Origin: Burkholderia anthina
GTDB taxonomy: Bacteria; Pseudomonadota; Gammaproteobacteria; Burkholderiales; Burkholderiaceae
Reading direction: 5' to 3'
Assembly (NCBI RefSeq): GCF_001547525.1
Contig: NZ_CM003768.1
Coordinates: 992,001 to 1,056,000 of the forward strand
DNA length: 64,000 bases
Shown here: piece after piece, positions 27,365 to 36,336 of the stretch
Layout: each line of letters opens with the position of its first letter
How positions within the stretch are numbered: the first letter of the stretch is position 1
Position numbers and translations under genes: made by a program
The notes under the pieces: model-generated
The model's input: the letters and a program-made list of their open reading frames with translations, nothing else
The model's database searches: none
Told to the model about the DNA's origin: nothing

Positions 27365-28984
27365 TCATGCGTCGCGCAGCGCGCGGCGCACGATCTTGCC
27401 GGTCGCGGTCATCGGCAGGCTGTCGACGAACGCGATCGCGCGCGGATACTCGTGCGCGGCGAGCCGCGTGCGCACATGTGCCTGCAGCGCGCTCACGAGG
27501 GCGTCGTCGCCGACGTGGCCAGGGTTCAGCACGACGAACGCCTTGACGATCTCGGTACGCGTCGCATCGGGCACGCCGACGACGGCCGCCATTCGCACCG
27601 CCGGATGCGTGAGCAGGCAGTCCTCGATCGGCCCCGGGCCGATCCGGTAACCGGCGCTCGTGATCACGTCGTCGTCGCGGCCGACGAAGCGCACGAACCC
27701 GTCGGCGCCGATGGTGCCCGTATCGCCGGTGAGAAGGTAGTCGCCCGCGAACTTGTCGCGCGTCGCGGCGGGATTGCGCCAGTATTCGAGAAACATCACC
27801 GGGTCGGGGCGGCGCACCGCGATGCGGCCCTCGACGCCCGGAGGCAGCGGCGTGCCGTCCGCATCGACGATCGCGACCGTGTGACCCGGCACCGCCTTGC
27901 CGATCGCGCCGGGCTGCGCATCGAACAGCGCCGCGCACGACGACAGCACCATGTTGCACTCGGTTTGCCCGTAGAACTCGTTGATCGTCACGCCGAGCGC
28001 GTCGCGGCCCCACGCCGTCAGTTCGGTGCCGAGCGATTCGCCGCCGCTTGCGACCGATTTCAGCGACAGCGCGTAGCGTTCGCGCGGCGCCGCGACGGCG
28101 CGCATCAGCTTCAGCGCGGTGGGCGGCAGGAACGCATGGGTGACGCCGTGCCGCGCCATCAGCGCGAACGCCGCTTCGCCGTCGAATTTCTCGAAGCGAC
28201 GTGCGAGCACCGGCACGCCGTGATGCCATGACGGCAGCAGCACGTCGAGCAGCCCGCCGATCCATGCCCAGTCGGCGGGCGTCCAGAACAGGCGTGCGTC
28301 GCGCGGGAAGCACTGCTGCGACATCTCGACGCCCGGCAAGTGGCCGAGCAGCACGCGATGCGCGTGCAGCGCGCCTTTCGGTTTGCCGGTCGTGCCGGAC
28401 GTGTAGATGATCACGGCCGGATCGTCGGCGGCCGTATCCGCCGGCACGAAATCCGGCGCTTCGGCGGCGAGCGCCGCGTCGTAGCGGAGCACGCCGGGCG
28501 TGTCGGGCGCGTCGTCGCCGATGCAGTAGACGGTATGCAGCGCCGGCAGCTGCGCGCGCAGCGGCGCGATCTTCGCGTAGCCGGCCGCGTCGGTGACGAG
28601 CGCGGCCGCCTCGCTGTTCGCGAGCCGGTACTCCAGCGCGTCGACGCCGAACAGCGTGAAGAGCGGTACCGCGATCGCGCCGAACTTGTACGCGGCGAGA
28701 TGGGCGACGGCCGTTTCAGGGCCTTGCGCGAGAAAGATGCCGATCCGGTCGCCGCGCCGCAGGCCCGCGCGCGCAAAACTGTTCGCGAGCCGATTAGAAG
28801 CATGCTTCAGTTCGTCGAACGTGATGCGTGAAACGTCGCCTTGCGCCGTTTCGTGGATCAGCGCGATGCGTCCGCTGCCGTCGGCCCATTTGTCGCACAC
28901 GTCCACGCCGATGTTGTAGCGCGCCGGAATGTCCCACCGGAAGCGGGAGAGGAGCAGGTCGTAGCGGTCGGTGGCGGGCAGCAT
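27365..28984 (-). CDS. AMP-forming acyl-CoA synthetase
   Basis: 539 residues of the ANL superfamily; activates a carboxylic acid to its acyl-CoA via acyl-adenylate. P-loop IIYTSGTTGKPKGA, A5-type motif INEFYGQTECN, A7 LLTGDTG, A8 FVGRDDDVITSAGYRIGP and the catalytic A10 Lys in MTATGKIVRRALRD are all present. Overall it resembles medium-chain or acetoacetyl/propionyl-type synthetases (AcsA/YtcI group) more than AcsA itself. Substrate cannot be named. Confidence 0.88.
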   Translation of the reverse strand: MLPATDRYDLLLSRFRWDIPARYNIGVDVCDKWADGSGRIALIHETAQGDVSRITFDELKHASNRLANSFARAGLRRGDRIGIFLAQGPETAVAHLAAYKFGAIAVPLFTLFGVDALEYRLANSEAAALVTDAAGYAKIAPLRAQLPALHTVYCIGDDAPDTPGVLRYDAALAAEAPDFVPADTAADDPAVIIYTSGTTGKPKGALHAHRVLLGHLPGVEMSQQCFPRDARLFWTPADWAWIGGLLDVLLPSWHHGVPVLARRFEKFDGEAAFALMARHGVTHAFLPPTALKLMRAVAAPRERYALSLKSVASGGESLGTELTAWGRDALGVTINEFYGQTECNMVLSSCAALFDAQPGAIGKAVPGHTVAIVDADGTPLPPGVEGRIAVRRPDPVMFLEYWRNPAATRDKFAGDYLLTGDTGTIGADGFVRFVGRDDDVITSAGYRIGPGPIEDCLLTHPAVRMAAVVGVPDATRTEIVKAFVVLNPGHVGDDALVSALQAHVRTRLAAHEYPRAIAFVDSLPMTATGKIVRRALRDA

Positions 28985-29162
28985 CGCATGGTCTCCTGGG
29001 TGTCGAACGTGGCGTTGGGTGAACGGCTTACATCAGGATTTCACTCGGACGCATCCACAATGGTGTTTGCTGATAGGGAATGTTCGGACTCGTCCAATAG
29101 GCGGGGCTCAGTGCACGATTCCACAATGACGCATAAGATCAAGACAAAACAGTGGTGTGATC

Positions 29163-29282
29163 ATGGATTTGCTTCTGATAGCTGCGGGGTTCAGCCTGAT
29201 TGGAATCGGCGGGCTGGTGGCGTTTGCCCGCCACGTCGATCCGTTGTCCGGCCGTTTCACCGGACGTCTGCGCAAGCGCTGA
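29163..29282 (+). CDS. Small membrane protein, 39 aa
   Basis: MDLLLIAAGFSLIGIGGLVAFARH followed by a basic tail ending RLRKR. One transmembrane helix and a positively charged end; ribosome-binding site weak. Codon third positions are GC-rich as in neighbouring genes. Function unknown. Confidence 0.5.
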   Translation: MDLLLIAAGFSLIGIGGLVAFARHVDPLSGRFTGRLRKR

Positions 29283-29352
29283 CTCGATTTTTTCCGTTTT
29301 CGTCGTGACGACACGCGATGCGCACCGGCATCGTGTGTCGTCTGTCGTGCGC

Positions 29353-30054
29353 TCAACGCGGCGGCAGGTAGCGTGACGGATCGATCGAGCGGCCGCCATA
29401 GCGCAGTTCGAAATGCAGCGCGACGCGATCGCTGTCGCTGTTGCCCATCTCCGCGATCGATTGCCCTTGCGTGACCGACTGGCCTTCCTTCACCAGCAGC
29501 GCGCGGTTGTGCGCGTAGGCCGTCAGGTAATCGGCGTTGTGCTTCAGGATGATCAGGTTGCCGTAGCCGCGCAGCCCGTTACCGGCGTAGACCACGACGC
29601 CCGGCGCGGCCGCCACCACCGGCGTGCCCGGCGAGTTCGCGATGTCGATGCCCTTCGATTTCGAGCCATCGAACGTACGCACCACGTTGCCGGCTGCCGG
29701 CCAGATCAGCGCAATGCTCGTGGCCGGCTTCACCGCCGATTCGACCGGCGCGGACGGAGCCGGCCGCGCGCGGCCCGCGCTGCCGGTGCCGGTGGTCGAC
29801 GGCGTCGATGCGGTGGCCGAGCCGGGCGGCGGCGCGACGCGCAGCACCTGCCCGACTTCGATCGCATCGGGGTTCGTCATCTGGTTCCAGCGCACGATGC
29901 TCTGGACCGACGTGCGGTTCGCGCGCGCGATCTTGTACAGCGTGTCGCCACGCTCGACGCGATAGAACCCGGGGCCGACGGGTGCGGAGCCGCACGCGAC
30001 GAGCAGGGCGGCGCAGGCGGCTGCGAAGAGTCGCTTCGTTGTTGTTCCGAACAT
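29353..30054 (-). CDS. LysM/M23 outer-membrane lipoprotein, NlpD/YgeR-like
   Basis: 233 residues from MFGTTTKRL. Signal peptide with lipobox LLVAC (Cys near residue 20), LysM domain (FYRVERGDTLYKIARANRTSVQSIVRWNQM), a Ser/Thr/Pro/Gly linker, then an M23 domain (WPAAGNVVRTF...KGIDIANSPGTPVVAAAPGVVVYAGN...LHFELRYGG). The HxH-type metal ligands are incomplete, with KGIDI replacing HxGxD. That is typical of NlpD/EnvC-class activators of amidases, which are not themselves hydrolases. Confidence 0.88.
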   Translation of the reverse strand: MFGTTTKRLFAAACAALLVACGSAPVGPGFYRVERGDTLYKIARANRTSVQSIVRWNQMTNPDAIEVGQVLRVAPPPGSATASTPSTTGTGSAGRARPAPSAPVESAVKPATSIALIWPAAGNVVRTFDGSKSKGIDIANSPGTPVVAAAPGVVVYAGNGLRGYGNLIILKHNADYLTAYAHNRALLVKEGQSVTQGQSIAEMGNSDSDRVALHFELRYGGRSIDPSRYLPPR

Positions 30055-30187
30055 TGAACCTCGCAAAACCCTGCCGCGCGTGACGCGGCAGGCAACACAA
30101 AACGTCCGATTTTAACGGGTTCGACCCGCACGCCGCAGTTTCGGCTGCGGGCGCGGCCGTAGCGGCCCCGGTCCGATGCGTGTCGAA

Positions 30188-31099
30188 TCAGCCGGCGAAC
30201 GGGATCACGCGGATCCGCAGCGTCGCCGTTTCCGTCGCGCCCGGCGCGAGCAAGCGCAGCCCGCGGCCGTTGTGGATCGCGTCGGGCAGTCCGAGCCACG
30301 GCTCGACGCAATAGAAGTCCGAATCCGGCTTTTCGGTCCACGTCGTGACCGCGTACCACGGGATCGAGCCCGGCAGGTCCAGCGCGATCTCGACCGTGCG
30401 GCGGCGGCCCGGCATCACGATGCGCACCGGCGTGGACGGTTCGCCGTCGAGGCAGTGGAAGCGGTCGAGGATGTCCGCATCGTCGAGACGGTAACGGGCC
30501 TTGCCCGGTTCGAGCGGGCTGATCGAGCCGTCCGCACGCTGGTGGCAACGGTGGGTGGGCGGCAATTCGAGGAGGGTCTCGGCCCGCTCGCCGTGCGGCA
30601 GCGCAAAGTAGAAATGGTGGCCGGCGTAGTAAGGCAGCGGCGTGTCGCCGCGATTGGTCGTCGTCAGCGCGACGTCGAGCGTATGTGCGTCGGCCAGCCG
30701 GTAGGTGGTTTCGAAGCGGAAATCGAACGGGTAGCTCGCGCGCAGCGCGTCATTCGCGTCGAGCGTCATCGACAGCGCGGCGCCGTCGGCCGACGGGTGT
30801 GCATCGAACGGCAGATCGCGCGCGAAACCGTGCATCGGCAGGTCGCGGACCACGCCGGCGGCATCGCGCCAGCGGCCGATTTCACCGTCGACGCGGTGGC
30901 GGCCGAGGAACGGGAACAGCAGCGGATTGCCGCCTCGCACGCGGGCGAGATTGCTCCAGTCGGCGGTTTCCGGCCAGAAGATCACCGGCTCCCCATCGAC
31001 GTGCCAGGACAGCAGGCGGCCGCCGAATTGTGGGGCGACCCGGACGAGCGACGGGCCGGCATGAAGTTCGTGAATGTCGTGTTGCTGGAAGATCGGCAT
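30188..31099 (-). CDS. Aldose 1-epimerase (galactose mutarotase-like)
   Basis: 303 residues from MPIFQQHDIHEL; the upstream in-frame extension is basic and low in family likeness. Galactose-mutarotase fold with NPLLFPFLGRH, the catalytic-His segment MHGFARDLPF, YYAGHHFYFALP, and the catalytic-Glu region DFYCVEPWLG. Likely acts on free or phosphorylated hexoses; closer to the YeaD/GalM-like group. No sugar operon surrounds it. Confidence 0.8.
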   Translation of the reverse strand: MPIFQQHDIHELHAGPSLVRVAPQFGGRLLSWHVDGEPVIFWPETADWSNLARVRGGNPLLFPFLGRHRVDGEIGRWRDAAGVVRDLPMHGFARDLPFDAHPSADGAALSMTLDANDALRASYPFDFRFETTYRLADAHTLDVALTTTNRGDTPLPYYAGHHFYFALPHGERAETLLELPPTHRCHQRADGSISPLEPGKARYRLDDADILDRFHCLDGEPSTPVRIVMPGRRRTVEIALDLPGSIPWYAVTTWTEKPDSDFYCVEPWLGLPDAIHNGRGLRLLAPGATETATLRIRVIPFAG

Positions 31100-31270
31100 G
31101 GCGAATCGGGTTGGGCGGGTGAGGGGAGCAACGTGCATTCCATTATCGGGCCGCGGGCGGTCCGGGAAAACCCTTCTCGGGAAATTGCGAGTTTTTAACG
31201 CTGTCAACCGTCGGGATAATGCCTCTAAACCGGTGATGTTGCCGGGTCATGACACTTCGTGGAGGGGGCC

Positions 31271-31357
31271 ATGGATCTGGCAATGGCAATGGGAATCGCA
31301 CTGTTCGGCATGTTTACCGGCAGCACCGTATTATTTTTCTATCAGCTCGGCCGCTGA
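31271..31357 (+). CDS. Very small membrane peptide, 28 aa
   Basis: MDLAMAMGIALFGMFTGSTV then a short FFYQLGR end. It follows a strong GGAGG ribosome-binding site and ends 25 bases before a clear terminator, so it forms a complete small transcription unit. One hydrophobic helix; function unknown. Confidence 0.6.
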   Translation: MDLAMAMGIALFGMFTGSTVLFFYQLGR

Positions 31358-31382
31358 CGGCAATTTCTGCCGAAACCGACAG

Positions 31383-31409
31383 GCCCGCCATGCAAATGGC
31401 GGGCTTTTT
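31383..31409 (+). terminator. Terminator after the 28-aa membrane peptide
   Basis: Perfect 9-bp stem GCCCGCCAT-GCAA-ATGGCGGGC followed by TTTTT. Confidence 0.9.
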
Positions 31410-31578
31410 GCTTTCTGAGTGCTTACAAATTGCAAGCGTTTGTGTGCATTGCCGCAATATCCTGCCAAATGCCTTGGCGCGGTAATCCTGGCTCGGCATA
31501 ATCGGGGCGCGTTTTTCAGGACGCGCATCGCGTCGTCCACCTTCCTTCCCGCTTAATCTTCACTGAAAGGACCGACGC

Positions 31579-32409
31579 GTGAGCCTCTGGTTTCTGGTAT
31601 TCCTGAGCGTCCTGCAGGGCGTCACCGAACTCTTCCCCGTCAGCAGCCTCGGCCATACGCTGCTCGTGCCGGCGCTGTTCGGCATGCACATCGACAAGCA
31701 TGCGCCGCAGCTGTTGCCATTCCTCGTCGCGCTCCACCTCGGTACCGCGTTGGCGCTGCTGTGGTACTTCCGCGCGCGGTGGATCGCGCTGATCGGCGGT
31801 TTCTTCGCGCAGCTCGGCGGTCGCAAGAACGACGACGGGCACCTGATGTGGGCGCTGATCATCGGCACGATCCCGACCGGCATCGTCGGGCTGCTGCTCG
31901 AGAAGCGCATCGAACGCGTGTTTCACGACCTGCGGATCGTTGCGATCGCGCTGATCGTCAACGGCGTGTTGCTGTGGCTCGGCGATCGCATCCAGCGTAG
32001 CCGCGCGCACCAGCCGCCCGAGAAGATGACGTTCAAGCAGGCGTTCTTCGTCGGGCTCGCGCAGATCGGCGCGCTGATTCCGGGCTTCTCGCGCAGCGGG
32101 CTGACGATGATCGCCGGCAACGCGGCCGGGCTGACGGCGGAGAAGGCGGCGGAATTCTCGTTCCTGCTCGGCACGCCGATCATCTTTGCCGCGGGCGTGC
32201 TCGAACTGCCGAAGCTGTTCCATGCGCGCGACCAGCTCGCCGATGCGCTGCTCGGCGGGGTGCTGACGGCGATCGCCGCGTACCTGAGCGTGCGGTTCCT
32301 GATGCGCTATTTCGAAGGGCGCGGCCGGCTCGCGTCGTTCGGCGTGTATTGCGTGATCGCCGGGGTGGTCTGCCTCGGCTGGTTCATGCTGCATCCGCAG
32401 CCGGTTTGA
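31579..32409 (+). CDS. uppP: Undecaprenyl-diphosphate phosphatase
   Basis: Integral membrane phosphatase that recycles the lipid carrier of peptidoglycan synthesis and gives bacitracin tolerance. 276 residues, GTG start after AAAGGA. The family signatures are [13 protein letters not shown] near the N-terminus and [13 protein letters not shown] in the second half, with about eight membrane segments. Followed by its own terminator. Confidence 0.96.
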   Translation: MSLWFLVFLSVLQGVTELFPVSSLGHTLLVPALFGMHIDKHAPQLLPFLVALHLGTALALLWYFRARWIALIGGFFAQLGGRKNDDGHLMWALIIGTIPTGIVGLLLEKRIERVFHDLRIVAIALIVNGVLLWLGDRIQRSRAHQPPEKMTFKQAFFVGLAQIGALIPGFSRSGLTMIAGNAAGLTAEKAAEFSFLLGTPIIFAAGVLELPKLFHARDQLADALLGGVLTAIAAYLSVRFLMRYFEGRGRLASFGVYCVIAGVVCLGWFMLHPQPV

Positions 32410-32459
32410 TGCGGCGGGCGCCGGTATCGCGTGATCCGGCGCGATGATCGGGTATAATT

Positions 32460-32492
32460 TCGGGCTCGGCTTCGTGCCGGGCCCGTTTTGTT
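32460..32492 (+). terminator. Terminator after uppP
   Basis: GC stem CGGGCTCGGC-TTCGT-GCCGGGCCCG followed by TTTTG. Confidence 0.8.
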
Positions 32493-32601
32493 TCGGGGGT
32501 TTGAGTTGTCGTGGGGTAGTGGGCGGTGTTGCTGCTGCTTCGTTACTCAAAAGCCCGATGCCGAATGCCGGTCCGTGTCCGGCCGTGTCTTTTCTCCCCG
32601 A

Positions 32602-32678
32602 CCGCCCTTAGCTCAGTTGGATAGAGCAACGGCCTTCTAAGCCGTAGGTCACACGTTCGAATCGTGTAGGGCGGGCCA
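32602..32678 (+). tRNA. tRNA-Arg(UCU)
   Basis: 77 bases. Acceptor CCGCCCT pairs with AGGGCGG, D-arm AGCTCAGTTGGATAGAGC, anticodon stem ACGGC/GCCGT with loop CTTCTAA (anticodon TCT), T-arm ACACG-TTCGAAT-CGTGT, discriminator G and encoded CCA. Foreign-looking DNA begins directly after it. Confidence 0.96.
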
Positions 32679-33884
32679 GAATTCTTCGTTTTTCAAGCAC
32701 TTCCAATTTCGCATCAACCGCGTGGTTACAGATACGCGTGGCCGACGTGTCCGGTACTGTACCGTAGCGATCGTTTTGACACTGGTTAGCGCGGGATTTG
32801 ACACTGGGCGGCCATGAGGAAGAAAAGACGCATTGCGGGCGATTCTGAAACAATCCGCGTCGAATGAGCACCCTCAACGAGATTATTGAAGATCGAACCA
32901 TGCCTCCTATCCGGAGGGTGGAAACCCTGGCGGCGTTGATTCACAAATTTGGGACCCTACAAGTGCTGACCGATCCCCGCAACACCAAAAATTATCATTG
33001 ACCGGGAAAATGCTTTGGTCGGATCAACAGCAACGGCGCTCTAACGAGCGCTTTTTTTGTGCGATTGCATCAATATTTGCAGCAATCGCGAAAGGACTGG
33101 GTTTCCGGTTGCTTTCGGTCTGCGCAAAGGATGTCGCGGGCCGTATGTGAGGCTTTTTCCTTTCTAATCATGAGCTTGCAATAAATACGAAAGCGAATGT
33201 GTCCATGCACAACATGCTTTCGTTTTCCCTCGTGAATCCCTCAAGCTGCCTCCTTCCTCGAATGCCCAATATAATGACACCCGGGTAGAACCTTGCGTAC
33301 TCCCGCGGAATCCAGCACTGGCCCAGATATCAACGCTCGAACGCTGATGGGCGCGGTAGCCAACCGCCCATTGCGCGTCGGCGCGACGGCTTTCCAGACC
33401 TCTGGCATTTTCTGCCACTTCCCTTGACAAAACCCTCGCAAAATCCGTGCATTTCGCACAAGAATTTTGCAAACGTTTCGCGCGGCTTCTTTAATGTGCG
33501 CCGCCCCGAGTCCCGCCACCGTCGAGGCTTTCGGGACTTGTCCACACCCTCTCATCGTTGTGTCAAATCGAGCGCCTCCCCACAGGTATCGCCGGAGCGT
33601 GGTCGAGCGAGCACCTGACGGACGAGGGCAGCCAGTTCACCGCGAACGCATCAGCCGAGGCAAGGCAATGCGTTTTGTTGTGAATCAAATGCTGCTCGAT
33701 TCTATTTTTGTGATTTTTGATGTCACAATTGTTTGAATAATTTCTTCAACTATTCCATAAAATTCGACTGTCATAAGTATCAGCTTTCGGTGCCGATGTT
33801 CGCGTTCTATGTTTGAAATGCATTGCGGGGTATGCATTCAAAAACGGCTGCGATGCGTAATCACACTTTATTGTGGATAGCGAA
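32679..33884. other. 1.2-kb region after tRNA-Arg with no assigned gene
   Basis: AT content rises here. A tiny overlapping pair can be read: a 17-codon frame at 32814-32867 (MRKKRRIAGDSETIRVE) whose stop overlaps, as ATGA, a 45-codon frame at 32864-33001 (MSTLNEIIEDRTMPPIRRVE...). I do not recognise either. Direct repeats of TTTGACACTGG (near 32775 and 32799) resemble insertion-sequence ends. Two overlapping minus-strand frames around 33164-33555 have no family resemblance. Confidence 0.4.
33036..33058 (+). terminator. Orphan Rho-independent terminator
   Basis: GCGCTC-TAAC-GAGCGC stem followed by seven T. It lies just after the small frame ending at 33001, which lends some support to a transcript there. 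Confidence 0.75.
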
Positions 33885-34246
33885 ATGTCCGCACGAAGCA
33901 CTGTTGTGAAGCTGCAAAACAACTCGGGCAGCACGTTGTTTCTGGACTCGGCATCGATCAATCTGCTGCATGGCGAATGGGTCACGTACCCGCCGGAGAA
34001 GATCCCGAATGGACAAATGGGGGAATGGGAGAGCGATTCCGACGGCTTCACGACCGGAACCGAGGGGAAGCTTCAATATCAATTTGCCGACGGTGGCGGT
34101 ATCGAAAACTTGCGGATCTACTGGGACAACCCGTATTACGGCGGAAACGGATACTCGATAACCGTGAGCGCTGCCGGTTACAAAGTCGGTTACGACGGAG
34201 GCTCAGGAGACAATGCGACGGTCACTTTCTACATCAAGCAGGCTTG
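33885..34246 (+). CDS. Aegerolysin-like protein
   Basis: 120 residues from MSARSTVVKLQNNSGS; a GTG 12 bases upstream is the alternative start. The C-terminal half matches the aegerolysin pattern: GTEGKLQYQF, then LRIYWDNPYYGGNGYSITVS, then DNATVTFYIKQ, comparable with the FYWDCPW and GTITVD blocks of ostreolysin and Asp-hemolysin. Aegerolysins are small beta-sandwich lipid-binding proteins, some acting as pore-formers with a partner. There is no signal peptide and no MACPF partner nearby. Base composition is unlike the core genes, and it sits in the island between tRNA-Arg and IS66. Confidence 0.6.
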
Positions 34247-34376
34247 ACTTGGTGTGATCGGCTCGCGCCCATTCCGATGGGCGCGAATGATGGCCAGGAG
34301 TCTGTATCCCAGGAGTAGGCCGACGAAGTGTAAGCGAGTCTCCAGCACCGTCTCGACGGCCTGACCAGAAATTGCC

Positions 34377-34415
34377 AAAGTAGTCCCCACCACTTCAAGT
34401 AGCGGGGACTACTTT
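34377..34415. repeat. 12-bp inverted repeat upstream of IS66 tnpA
   Basis: AAAGTAGTCCCC and GGGGACTACTTT, perfect complements separated by 15 bases, ending at the tnpA start codon. It could be a regulatory hairpin or a fused pair of element ends. Confidence 0.6.
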
Positions 34416-34809
34416 GACAACAGAAGCACCAAAGAGGATTGGCCGCAAAGGCATCCCGAATCACCCGCTCGAATTCCGGCGCGAGGTGGCCAGGCTGGCA
34501 TGCGAGCCCGGCGTGTCGGTCGCGCGCCTGGCAATGGAGCACGGCCTGAATGCGAATCTGGTGTTCAAATGGCGCCGTTCGTTGCGGGCCGGCGAATACG
34601 ATTCGGCTGGACTGCTACCGGTGAAAGTGGAGACGCCGCTTGCCGAGACTACGCCGCTGGTGCCGGTGTCGCCGCGGACCACGATACCGACCGGCGCGAT
34701 TGAGATCAACGTAGGCAACGCCCATGTCCGCATCGAAGGCGCTCCGAACGAGAGTACGTTGACGCTGGTGCTGCACATGTTGCGCGGCATGCCGGGGATG
34801 GCAGCGTGA
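34414..34809 (+). CDS. tnpA: IS66 Orf1 (TnpA) transposase accessory protein
   Basis: 131 residues, TTG start. The N-terminal helix-turn-helix of the family reads [39 protein letters not shown]. Its stop overlaps the tnpB start region (GTGATCGG), so the genes are coupled. Confidence 0.85.
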   Translation: MTTEAPKRIGRKGIPNHPLEFRREVARLACEPGVSVARLAMEHGLNANLVFKWRRSLRAGEYDSAGLLPVKVETPLAETTPLVPVSPRTTIPTGAIEINVGNAHVRIEGAPNESTLTLVLHMLRGMPGMAA

Positions 34810-35153
34810 TCGGTTTGCCGAGTCGAACTCGCGTCTGGTTGGCTGCAGGCGTGACCGACATGCGCTGCGGGTTCAACACCCTGGCGGCTAAGGTCCAGAC
34901 CGTGCTGGAGCGAGATCCGTTCAGCGGGCACGTGTTCGTGTTTCGTGGCCGGCGGGGCGATCTGGTCAAAGTGCTGGGGTGGAGCGGCGACGGCATGTGT
35001 CTGCTGATGAAACGCCTGGAGCGTGGGCGCTTCATCTGGCCGCGCGCCGATGGCGGCGTGGTCTGCCTGAGTCAGGCCCAGTTATCGATGCTGCTCGAAG
35101 GCATCGACTGGCGGCAGCCGGTGCGTACGACCGAGCCGAGTTCGGCGTTGTAA
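34806..35153 (+). CDS. tnpB: IS66 Orf2 (TnpB)
   Basis: 115 residues, normal length. Conserved [31 protein letters not shown] and [22 protein letters not shown]. The protein is required for IS66 transposition, with unclear biochemistry. Intact. Confidence 0.92.
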   Translation: MIGLPSRTRVWLAAGVTDMRCGFNTLAAKVQTVLERDPFSGHVFVFRGRRGDLVKVLGWSGDGMCLLMKRLERGRFIWPRADGGVVCLSQAQLSMLLEGIDWRQPVRTTEPSSAL

Positions 35154-35182
35154 ACCTACCGGCGCCCGCGTAAACTGCGGGC

Positions 35183-36064
35183 ATGACCACGGCCAACGCT
35201 TATCCGGATGACATCGAAGCGCTCAAAGCCTTGTTGCTTGAGCGCGATGCGCGCATCGGTCATCTGGAAGATCTGGTCCAATCACACGAAGCCGTGGTGG
35301 CCACGGGCAAGGCCGAGATCGAGCACCTGAAGCTGTTGATCGCGAAGCTGCGCCGTATGGCATTCGGGCGCAGCTCCGAGAAACTGGATCGCCAGATCGA
35401 GCAGCTCGAACTGAAACTGGAAGATCTCGAAGCCGACGAAGGCGCTGCGCCCATCGAGATTCCCAAGGCACCGCGCACGGTACCGGAACAGATACAACGC
35501 AAGCCGCTGCCGGAGTATCTGCCGCGCGACATACGAACGTACCTGCCGGAGTCCGACGAAACCTGCAAGGCGTGCGGTGGCGCGATGACGCCGCTCGGCG
35601 AAGACGTGTCCGAGCAACTGGAGTACGTGGCGGCCAGCTTCCGCGTGATTCGCCATGTTCGACCGAAACTGGCCTGCACCTGTTGCGATCAGATCGCACA
35701 GGCGGCAGCGCCAAGCCGCCCCATCGAACGGGGTCAGGCCGGCCCGGGACTACTTGCGCATGTGCTCGTGGCGAAGTTCAACGATCACCTGCCGTTGTAC
35801 CGCCAGTCGGCGATCTACGCCCGAGAAGGCGTGGAACTGGATCGCTCGTTGCTGGCGAAATGGGTGGGGCACAGTGCCAAGCTACTGCAACCGCTGGTCG
35901 ATGCGCTGCGCCTGCATGTAATGGCAGCCACGAAGCTGCACGCCGACGATACGCCAGTTCCGGTGCTCGCGCCGGGCAATGGCAAGACGAAAACCTCCGC
36001 GCGGACTTACGCCGCTCGCTCGCGCCTGTGCGCCCCCGTGCGCGGGGAGGGGCCGTATCGATAG
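35183..36064 (+). pseudogene. tnpC: IS66 TnpC transposase, C-terminally truncated
   Basis: About 270 genuine residues out of the usual 510-540. Present: the N-terminal coiled coil (LLLERDARIGHLEDLV...ALKAL), the LRRMAFGRSSEKLD motif, the zinc-binding CKACGG...CTCC region and the first part of the DDE domain up to LHADDTPVPVLAPGNGKTKT (first catalytic Asp). The remaining catalytic residues are missing and the last residues come from unrelated sequence. Non-functional. Confidence 0.88.
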
Positions 36065-36164
36065 GGGGCGAAACGGAATGTCGTTTTAAAAACAGAACGA
36101 CGCCGATGCTAATGAGAATTAGCACAATGGCATTGCCAATGGCAAAGGCAAGCGTGGGGTGCAT
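36001..36164 (-). CDS. Small membrane protein, C-terminus possibly cut by IS66 remnant
   Basis: ATG at 36164 follows an excellent CAGGAGG ribosome-binding site. The start MHPTLAFAIGNAIVLILISI forms one transmembrane helix, then LKRHSVSPPIDTAPPRARG. The frame continues into the IS66 remnant and stops only at 35778, which suggests the natural end was replaced. Unknown function. Confidence 0.35.
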
Positions 36165-36211
36165 GGAACCTCCTGAGCGAAGTGCGCCGATGCGGAAGTG
36201 CATCGGCGGAG

Positions 36212-36245
36212 CGGCCGTAGCGGGCCGTGCTCGTGGAGGTGATAT
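36212..36245 (+). repeat. Direct repeat bracketing the lasso cluster, left copy
   Basis: CGGCCGTAGCGGGCCGTGCT then CGTGGAGGTGATAT; about 28 of 33 positions match 41374-41406 in the same orientation. Confidence 0.6.
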
Positions 36246-36301
36246 GTGGGTGAATCTTTTTAGAATCGATTGCAGCGGTCGAACCAAGGGGGCGCACAAG
36301 T
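36241..36301 (+). repeat. Dispersed ~60-bp repeat, copy 2
   Basis: Partner of 15751-15810: GATATGTGGGTGAATC, TTTTTAGAATCGA, GCAGCGGTCGAACC, GGCGCACAAGT. Lies 36 bases beyond the end of the lasso exporter gene. Confidence 0.7.
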
Positions 36302-36336
36302 AGGCGACCGATGTGGTGTGACACGAGATCGTACTC

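Larger units (their letters stand above)
34414..36000 (+). mobile_element. IS66-family element, 3'-truncated
   Basis: Three genes in IS66 order (tnpA, tnpB, tnpC) with spacings typical of the family. tnpC stops matching after GNGKTKT, about 35997, so the distal half of the element, including its right end, is lost. The DNA after the break matches a small ORF on the other strand, marking a deletion or recombination junction. Confidence 0.85.

Noticed and set aside
33164-33555. Two overlapping minus-strand frames of 102-104 codons in the island.
   Set aside because: They overlap each other in different frames, lack ribosome-binding sites, and match nothing I know.
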